64,000 nucleotides of DNA. Source: Pochonia chlamydosporia 170. Taxonomy: Eukaryota; Ascomycota; Sordariomycetes; Hypocreales; Clavicipitaceae. Each line of letters opens with the position of its first letter. Positions within the stretch are counted from its first letter, which is position 1. The translations under genes were made by a program, and so were the position numbers. Below the pieces are notes generated by a model. It saw only the letters and a program-made list of their open reading frames with translations. It was not told the DNA's origin and did not search any database. The stretch spans positions 2,790,001 through 2,854,000 of the forward strand of contig NC_035793.1 of assembly GCF_001653235.2 (NCBI RefSeq), written 5' to 3'. Below are positions 56,088-64,000 of the stretch, one piece after another.

Positions 56088-58545
56088 ATGCGTTCTCGCC
56101 GCTCCGAGACGTTGAAGATACCGTTTAACCGTCGAGAGCCTGCGCACGGGTAAGTCAAGGCTTTTTATCGCTTAAGAATCAGCGCTATCAATGAGACATC
56201 TTACCGTTCAATAGAGTCCTAGGCATAGACATTGGCACCACCGCAACGAGAGCCAGTCTAATGAAGGATGAATGGAAAGGGCAAGATGACCGATCACCGA
56301 TCATCATAGTTCGGCCCGGTATTCGAAAAGCTCCAGACCAATTCAGAGATTGCGATATGCCGGCAACGGCGTTCCCCTTTGATACCAACAAGAAACCTGA
56401 GGACTGTCTGGGCTTTGCAACCGACACACGTCGCGGCCAATTGCCGCTCAAAATGTTCATGTATTTCCAAAGAGCGCAAACGCTTCGTGAGAAGAACCAG
56501 ACGAAAGACCTCAAGAAAATACTAAAGACAATACCGCAGGTCGACGAATTCTGGCAAACATACATCCAGCAGCCTCCAGCAGCGCAGACAAGAATCGCGA
56601 ACCACTTGGAAAACATCTTCATTGCTCATCTGGAAATGGTCCGCCATCAGAGCGAAACGACAGCAAAGAAGCACGGTGTCAGGATATCGAAAATTGCTGC
56701 CACCATACCGCCTAACTGGGATAAATGGATGCAGGATAAATACGTTGACCTCTTGTCAAGTGTCATGGGAATTCATGAACATGATATCACGACGGTATTT
56801 GAGTCCGAGGCCATCTGTCATTTCTTGCTGCGATTAAACACCGTGATCAAGCAGTCCAGTCAAGTAAATCGAGTTATCCTAGCCGACTTTGGCGGACACA
56901 CGCTCGTACGTTCCATCCTTTACCCCATGTGACGAGGGAGATAGGAAAGCAAACGACGTACTAGCGAACAAAATAGAACGTCACCACCGTTAATATCGTG
57001 CGAGGAGAGGAGGGCAGCCGGTTTGCGTTTTTTCTGGGCGACACTACATGTAAGACACGTGCATGGACAGTACTATCGGTCAGGATGGTAGGCGTTCGCG
57101 AAGACAAGGCTAACGGTATACGCCAACTTACAACAGGTAACCACGGCGGCTCTGAGCTACACACGTCATTTGTGAAGAAGCACATCATGAAACATGTCGA
57201 GGTGAACGCCTTGGCACAGAGCAAGGAACAACAAGACCACCTTGTGGACACTTTTATGCAATCGTACCGGGACCGCATTCGGCGCGACTTGAGCAAGACT
57301 CCATTTTTTGTCTCAGGCCGTCGAAGTGACAGTTACGAAGAACAGAGTATCAACGGCCTCATAGACGATAAGACCGCCGCGGTAATGTATAATGGAAGCT
57401 TTAGGGGGTCCCTATTTGCTTTGAAAACTCGAATGAGCACCTTGTCAAAGTTGACGGGAACTACGGCAGTTGTGCTCACCGGAGGTACATTTTTGAACCA
57501 GAACATCAGAGATATAGTCATGGGATATATCGAGCATTTCCGACTGAAATACTTGCCATGGGCTGAGGACGACGCTCCCGCAAATGGATGGTATGCTCGC
57601 AACCCTCCCTTGCCTCAGTTGCAGCCTTAACACACAACTCAGAGGGCCTATTCTAACATTATGTGTTTTGGTTCTTTAACGTCCAGGTCGTCAATGGTTA
57701 GCGCTGGTGCTGCCCTCGCGTTAACCAACGAGTTGTCAGTAAAAGATTTCCTAAGCCAGGCGGCGTTTGGGGCCGAAATTCGCAAAAGCCAGGGTGCAAG
57801 CCGTGCTCAGGTCTTGCTTGACAGCTCTGGGAGCCACAAAGTAACCAAGAAACTCATGGACCATCATGGCGCAGATATAGTCATCACATGTTACCCATTG
57901 GCGCCACTGGACAACCGAGAAACGCTTGCGATCAAAGGAAGCTATGAAATGGAGCTGCTGGGAAGAGAGTACCAGGGAGTACACACCTGGGAGCTCAAGT
58001 ATGAGTATAATCCTCTTCATGTAGACTGCCAAGATTACCTTGTATTGAAACAACAATCATGGCCGACACACCAGCCCAGCTTTACGGAAGAGCAGCGATG
58101 GCCGATCTTCTACGACCCTGGTTCATGTGTATTATTCATCGACAGGAATCTTGATGGGCCTATCAAAAACAACTCAGACCTCCAGAACAGGATCGGAGTA
58201 TCGGAGGAGCCGCGGAGCAAGAAAGGCGTAACAAAAAGAAAGCGGTGGCGCCGAAATCAGGCAGACTTACCCGGAATATATTGGCAGGATGCGTTGTGCG
58301 AGAGCATCGAGACTCCAGCGAGTGAAGATGGCAAAGAAGCTCGATATCCTCCTTCTCAGCATACCATACGAGAGAATGCTGCCGCACCCATGTCCCAGCA
58401 CTCAAAGCCCCTTTCAACAACCGAAACAACAACGAAAGCCTCTAATGGCCAGTTACCCTCGCCAGTGATGAAAGAATTCAAGAGGAAAGCACACGCACTA
58501 CCTAACGGTGAGGTAGATCAGAAAAGACCCAAGAAAGACCATTAG
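56088..58545 (+). CDS. Hsp70-like ATPase-domain protein (HSPA12-like) with basic C-terminal tail
   Basis: Five exons (56088-56149, 56215-56905, 56977-57049, 57137-57590, 57687-58545; introns 65, 71, 87 and 96 nt) encode 712 aa with intact frame. The actin/Hsp70 nucleotide-binding fold is marked by the phosphate-1 loop GIDIGTTATRASL (just after residue 22), the phosphate-2 loop ILADFGGHTLNVTTVNI, and the adenosine loop AVVLTGGTFLNQNIRDI, in the right order. A GNTFGAGG-type loop is replaced by CNHGGSELH. There is no typical Hsp70 substrate-binding domain; the C-terminal ~125 residues are polar with two basic clusters (KKGVTKRKRWRR and KRPKK) that look like nuclear-localisation signals. Such divergent Hsp70-like proteins are expanded in ascomycetes and mostly uncharacterised. 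Confidence 0.85.
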
Positions 58546-60297
58546 AGTTGCCAACACCGATTCAAGGGTGCGAAGCCGACTCTCCGCGGAAAGTGACAGG
58601 AGACCGTCCAGCCAGATGAGTGCCGGTCACGACCTCGGAACTACAACCCGTCCTATCGAAGTATTCGATGGATACGGAGATTGCGCCGCTTCAGTTGTCG
58701 GCTCCTAAGCGTACTGCGGAGACGCAGCTAACACCGCCGTCTCATCGAAAACCTTTTGAAGTCATGGCTCCATGAATGTAGACAGACAGTTTCAACTTAT
58801 TTTTATGACTAGAAACAAGCTGTGGGCTCTATGTGTGGCGATTTTCATTCTTTTGCGTCATTGGACCCTGGCATCACGTTGAAGACAACAGGCGTTTATA
58901 TGATAGTTACCTAATTATGTTGATCAATAGTTGACAAATTTCTAGACCTGTAAATGAAACTAATTCAGAAATGATGAAAGAAAAAAAACTGTATTTTCGG
59001 TCATTGTTTACTTTGGTCTTAGAACTTACAAGTACTTCCACAACACTGGAGCCAAAGCAGCATTGCGCCAACTGTCCAAAACTGGATTTCTTAATCTCTG
59101 CATCACCAGAACGGAGAGCCGCACAAAACACACTAATCCTTTCGTAAGAAAATCACAGTCAGAAAGTAACTTCCCATAAGGAAAGTCACCATCGCAAACT
59201 GAGAGGGAATATGTGGTCTTATTCCAAGTATACTACCACTGGTCAGCTTCGTCTCGCAACTTTTGCCCTTACTTGGAACTTGCCATTACAATTGCCACTT
59301 CCCAAGACGGCCCAGATCGGCGGTGCTCCCAAGGAAGAGCTTGCCACGAGCTCATATTGTCATGTTGATGCAACTAGCTGAATCCAGATCTTTACTCTTT
59401 AGGGCGTATCATATCACACTGGTTCATAACAGTGATAATAAGGCATTAGCTGCAGGTCGGCTCTACAGATGTCTCTTTTCAGGGTTAAGAGACACAGGCC
59501 GAGAGACCGTGGCTTGCTCAATTGGTCCACGGAACGAAACCAACATGCCTTTTTGTGTGTGTGTGGGTCTAGGCTAATGTCCTTGTTTATGCGTCTCGAG
59601 TGATGTATCTTTAGCAGTAGTTCATGGCGAAAGTATGCGCCGAGGCCCCTTGCCGACAAGAGACACTCGGCCTCATCTCGTTCTTGGTCGGACCCAATAG
59701 TACTAACCTTGAAGTCTGAACAAGATACCTGTGACAAAGATGTTTTCTGCCTCGTAGGTGACATCTGATTGAGATGTCCTTTGAAGCTCCTGCGCTCAGG
59801 GCGGGATTCTATCCATGTGCAGTGTCATCTTCCCGTGCGTCGTCAGCCTCTCCAGCTCGTTTTGCGGCTCTGGACCCCTTTTTCGCCTGTGTCTCCATAC
59901 CAAAGGACTGACTTCAAACTGTTCTTGGGGGGATGATAACCCAGTTGGCCAACCATATAAGCCTCCTTGGTGAGAGCCATTGATGGTGGCGTTTAACTTG
60001 TAAGCCTATGCCTTACTCTGGCCCACTGCTCTGAAGCAGGCAAAAACTCTTTGATTCCTTCCAAGGCCATAAATGCGATTAGGAACACGACGTCAGCCAT
60101 GGCTTAGCCCGGCTATCTGTCTCTTTTTCAGTGTTCTTTTTGACAGACCATACTCTATAATCGCCAGGCAGCCCTGGTCGTCATCAACACCAACACCTCT
60201 TTCATGCTTATGCCCCGGTTAGCCGCAGTCATAGCCATGTTCCAGTGTAAGGTCTCTGACGAAACCCGTGGAGAAACACTCAAAAAGGTAAGCGGAA
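58546..60297. other. Gene-free interval after the Hsp70-like gene
   Basis: 1.75 kb. A minus-strand frame of 116 codons (59414-59764) containing EAECLLSARGLGAYF looks somewhat protein-like but matches nothing I know and may be another decayed fragment. Otherwise featureless. Confidence 0.5.
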
Positions 60298-62500
60298 TCA
60301 TTGGCGGCTGGACTTGAGGAAGCCTTTAAGACTGACGGAGTACAACATAACTGCTAACTCGGGCGCAGAGAAACCCTTGCCAATTTTGACCAACAACGTA
60401 CTGTAGCTTTTGGTCATCAAAAACTGACAGTTCTCCAGAATCCAAGCGACAATCCCAGCCATGGGCGGCTGGGGTTTTCTGGGGTAAGTCGGTACTGAGG
60501 ACAATGATACAGTGAGCATTGTCCACCCCTAATTTCTTTTCCCCGTAGGACAAGGCACTAAAAATCTGGGGAAGACAGGGGCAGCCAATGTTGGTGTGGT
60601 CGCCTCCGATGGCTGCAAGCCCAGGGTCCGGAGACATGGCTGCTCTCGGCCGCCTTCCAGGTACAGATACTTGCAATTCATGTCTTGGATGCGTCGTCTG
60701 TTCCCCAGGAAGCCTCTGCAGGCAAACCACCCATTACTAGCGCGAATGTCAGCCCAATGGGACCCTTGTTGGTGCTCATTTTGTCCTCCGAATAAACCAC
60801 CAGGTATGTCTTCGTGGGGGTTCGGTGGAGTGTCAGATGGGAGGCTGATTACAAGATAGACCAGACAAGAGCTCCTCGGCAAAAGCAAATGAGGACCGGT
60901 TCGGATTACCTAGTAATGTTGCCGCAACAACTTGGAGAGGTCTACTCCGTATCCTGATCTCCGGTCATACTTCTGGCAGACGATGACATCCGCTCGATTG
61001 TTCCAATGCCAATTTCATACCCTCGTATCCCGGCTCCTGTCGAGTTGCTTGCACGGAACGGCCGGCGTCCTTCGCTGCTAGCTTTCATCTAGAACTGACT
61101 TGATCGGAACCTTGTGTGGTGCAGTAGCCCAAAACGAAAAGGGACACGCTCTAACAGACCGGCAGAGCGACTATGTCTCCAAGAAGTCGGCATGGGCGGC
61201 CACACAATTCTGGTGACCGTATCCCCTCCGGTGTGCATCTAGAGCTGCAGACCCGTCCAATCTTGTTTGCACTGACGCTTGAGAAATGCAGCCCACATTT
61301 TAGCGGACGAATCATAGGCAGTGGCAATCATTATCTTGTCTCCAAATGCATGCAGGATACCAGCCACCTCGATAATTCCGAAAATGGTTTGCGGATGTGA
61401 AGGCCGTTGCCACAAATCTGATCGAGACTTTTCGGCCAATTCAAGTAGTGATCATTTTCTGGAAAGACCTGAGTGTCAAATTCGTTGGATAAAAGTCTCG
61501 ATGTTGGTGGACTTTGCTCGCGCTGCAGACCAGCTCATAGTGTCCCTTCTGGTTTGCCCGATCACGTTGTGCTGTCTTGAGATGCCGGCCACTGTGCATC
61601 ACTACTATTTGGTGAAGAACTCTGTATACTGATGCTCTTTACTGTTAATTAGTACATATGCACTCATAGGCACATGTTTGGGCACGCTCAGGGGTAAAGG
61701 CAGTTGGTCAGTGTGAGTTGTCCTCCATACTCTCCAGCCTCTTGAGAATCCTCAGGGCATATGAAGAATACCGAGCTTCCCAATAGCAACATTGATTCAC
61801 TCGGTAATAACCAAAGCCTGGGAGCTGTGATTGTAGCTAATATGAAGCCTGTCCCAATCCGTTCTCAATAACTCTCCTGCTTGCATCCCCATACCAGGTG
61901 ACAGTCAACCAGGCCTGTCATGAGAGCCCATGTTCGTTCTACAATGGGCCCAGGAAAAGAGCCTTCGGATAAAGATGTCGGCCATGAGTCTCGAACGAAC
62001 CATTTGTAGCCAGATAGATGTGTGGGTCGATAGACATGCACAGCGGACCCACTGGTAGCAGAATTCGTGAGAGAGGGCCCTTTGTGCATATTTTGAGACG
62101 CTCCATAATAATGTTGAGCACAAATTTGTGGTGGGATTGGACGGTTCCAGGTCGTTGGACACGCTGGATGAAGGCGATGCAAGTATCATGTAATGAGGTT
62201 CCGCAAAGATCGGCGCGTTAGTGTCTGACAGTAGTTGCCTACCCACGGCAATAAGCGTCGTGTTGCCACGGAGGAAGGAGAACAGGCAAGCCGGATGAGA
62301 GAGATGCCGGTTCTACCATTCTTGAACACTTCATGGAGAATCATCCAGAGTCCCAGAGGATCGGATATCAACATGTTGAACCGAAATATAGGCTGCCGTC
62401 TCGTTGAAGCAAAAGAGCTGTTTGAAGTGTCCCGTACTGTGACCCATGCGATTTCAAGCAAGAGCCCTGTTTTCCCATAGGGCAATTCGACAACATTCAT
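60298..62500 (-). pseudogene. Possible decayed HET-domain gene
   Basis: Several minus-strand frame pieces, in the right order but different phases and broken by stops, resemble a heterokaryon-incompatibility (HET) gene. One piece (62500-62186) contains WVTVRDTSNSSFASTRR where HET proteins have the ALSYCWG region. Near 62240-62150 sequence resembling the YLWIDSLCIIQ motif is split between frames. 62182-61865 has ERTWALMTGLVDCHLVWGC, like the RAWTLQE...WEC motif. 61439-61239 has GIIEVAGILHAFGDKI and MWAAFLKRQCKQDW, like the GIA.F...Y.AGLW...L..QL.W block. Near 61195, RSPELCG lies where RAPSWSWAS is expected. The final piece is 60730-60326. No intact frame is possible. The resemblance is by eye and partial, so a different origin or chance remains open. 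Confidence 0.35.
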
Positions 62501-64000
62501 AAAACAGAATCCTTGTCAGTGCATCACCCTCCATGTATAGAGTATTTTGCTACCCGTTGGCAGGTGGTGTCTGGTCGACTAGTGTTCCATGTGTATCACA
62601 CGTCTCTTATTCCAGCACCTCGCGCTTGCAACGGCACAGAGTACTCTGATTCAAACTGCCGACAAGAATGTTTCAAAATAGATTTTGGCCGGATCTGAAC
62701 ACTGGAAGTGGCCGAGTGGGAGTCATGATTGACATCACCTCCAGGACTCGGACTTGGAACCAAAGCAACTGGATGGTCTCAAGTCAAAATCTGAAAACCC
62801 GCGAGGGTGAAATGTTACACTCCATGTTAAGCATCAGCTCTGGAGTTTGAAACGTCATAATGGCCGTGGTGGCGAGATGATGTGTTCGTGGTCCTTGGTT
62901 GTGTAAAAGCTCGGACGGGGCAGGTCTATGGTACGCCATGGCTTGAGTTCTGATGTATGCATGAAGCGTTGCAGCTTGGGATTATTCAAGGCCACAAACC
63001 AGACTGTTCAAAACGGACCCAGTGTCATAATGTAAAGGCAGCTCAACCCACAGAACAGTAAAGTGACCAAAAAAAAAATGATGATGAAGGTGCATGAGCT
63101 GGCGGAGACAAACAACACTCCTGGCCATTGGGTCGTCAGCATTCATCATCCTGTGCCTTGTCTCATCCTACATTGGCCAGAATGGCTTTGGAGATTGCCG
63201 CTGACTTTCATGGCGCCATTTTGTGGTGCGGTCTCTCTTTCAACAAACAACCTGCTGCATCTTTTGGCCGCGATTTGGGCTCTTTGCAGGTTGTCTCTTG
63301 ATGCTCCCCGGTCTCTTTGTGCTTTGATTGTCGACTTGACCCGCCATCAGGCACTGGCGGTGAACGACGTCGGAACGGGCCAAACGGACCGTTCTCGCAA
63401 CAACAATCTCCAGTGCTGGTCCCATCGTCAGTCCCCGTCACTTTGTCCGTTCTTGAAGCTTGTACCCGCTCTCCGCCGTGACAAGCGTCGAGCCCAGCCG
63501 CCGCTAGCATCTGCGTAGAAGCTCGCGAAGATACATTTTGATCCACCTGAGGTGCGTGTTGAGGAACTGGGACCAACGATTGGGTGATATTGCACGACGC
63601 TTGCCTCGAAACCAAGGTGGATTGGTGGATATTGAGATAGCATTTAGTGAGGCTGCTTCGACAGTACGGAGCCTTGGCTTGATGTCTGATGTTCAATGTT
63701 GGGAGATGTTGACGAATCGCATTGGGCTGGAGGCAGAAAGCATCTGGAGTCAGACTACTTGGCTTAGCTGCCCTTGCCTGGACCCAACCAATGCTCCACA
63801 CGGCGCAAGCCATAGCACAGTGTAAATTTGCTAACAGCAATCGCTCCTTCCTCTTGAACAACTCATGGCCAAGTTTCCTCCACCATGCGTGGCTGAGCAT
63901 ATTGTTTGTCTACGCTCCTGTTGATACAGTGTTGGCGACATGGAAAGACAATCTCTTGATTTCCTATCCCCCATGCCATCTTGGATCAATCATGCAAGTA
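62501..64000. other. Right-hand end without supportable genes
   Basis: 1.5 kb. Opposed frames (151 codons plus at 63063-63518; 230 codons minus at 63208-63900) overlap each other and have no recognisable motif. They may belong to spacer or leader sequence of a gene beyond the window. Confidence 0.5.

Noticed and set aside
59414..59764. 116-codon minus-strand frame with EAECLLSARGLGAYF
   Set aside because: Slightly protein-like, but no family recognised and no flanking exons found; left as spacer.
63208..63900. 230-codon minus-strand frame near the right edge
   Set aside because: Overlapped by plus-strand frames, low-information translation and no motif.

Overview
The window looks like a draft-assembled chromosome piece from a filamentous ascomycete. 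The genes have short GT-AG introns (51-170 nt), spaced far apart, with CT-rich leaders. The orthologues I recognise (G-protein beta, Ste50, Lcb2, Gpi12, Nha1, acetoacetyl-CoA synthetase, a pisatin-demethylase-type P450) are all of Pezizomycotina type. The Gbeta sequence and the dispersed TACGGAGTA / TACCTAGGTA intergenic words make me favour Sordariomycetes, probably Hypocreales; that placement is inference. A five-N gap at 48272-48276 marks a scaffold join. I found no tRNA, rRNA, transposon or CRISPR array.

Layout. At 1-92 the first 30 codons of a minus-strand gene run off the left edge. The interval 93-6085 is gene-free. The Gbeta gene (five exons, minus) lies at 6086-7569 and is followed upstream by a G-quadruplex-prone block and a 6 kb gene-free stretch. 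Acetoacetyl-CoA synthetase (minus, 13653-15855) and serine palmitoyltransferase LCB2 (plus, 19216-21273) diverge from a 3.4 kb spacer. After another 4.8 kb comes STE50 (plus, 26091-27866), which carries a reading-frame break in its SAM-domain exon. From 28.8 to 45 kb the window is gene-dense: a trypsin-fold protein, a Ser/Thr-rich single-pass membrane protein, a conserved coiled-coil protein, GPI12, a four-TM protein, a TM/coiled-coil protein, a Ras-like protein with decayed nucleotide-binding motifs but an intact CaaX box, and NHA1. From 48.4 to 54.2 kb there is a GPI-type six-cysteine surface protein, a cytochrome P450 convergent with a SnoaL-like protein, and a secreted CAP/PR-1 protein. 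From 56.1 to 58.5 kb lies a five-exon Hsp70-like (HSPA12-type) gene with basic nuclear-localisation-like clusters. From about 60.3 to 62.5 kb the minus strand holds pieces that resemble a broken HET-domain gene. The last 1.5 kb shows nothing I can support.

How the genes work together. Gbeta and Ste50 belong to the same pheromone / filamentous-growth MAPK signalling network. LCB2 (sphingolipids) and GPI12 (GPI anchors) are ER lipid-anchor steps. At least two predicted surface proteins in the window (48.4 kb and 53.6 kb) have tails that could be GPI-anchored. NHA1 handles alkali-cation and pH homeostasis. The P450/SnoaL pair could be a small accessory metabolic module, and the Hsp70-like gene next to a HET-like relic is typical of fungal accessory, self-recognition-type regions. 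All exon boundaries were worked out by hand from splice consensus, frame continuity and family knowledge.
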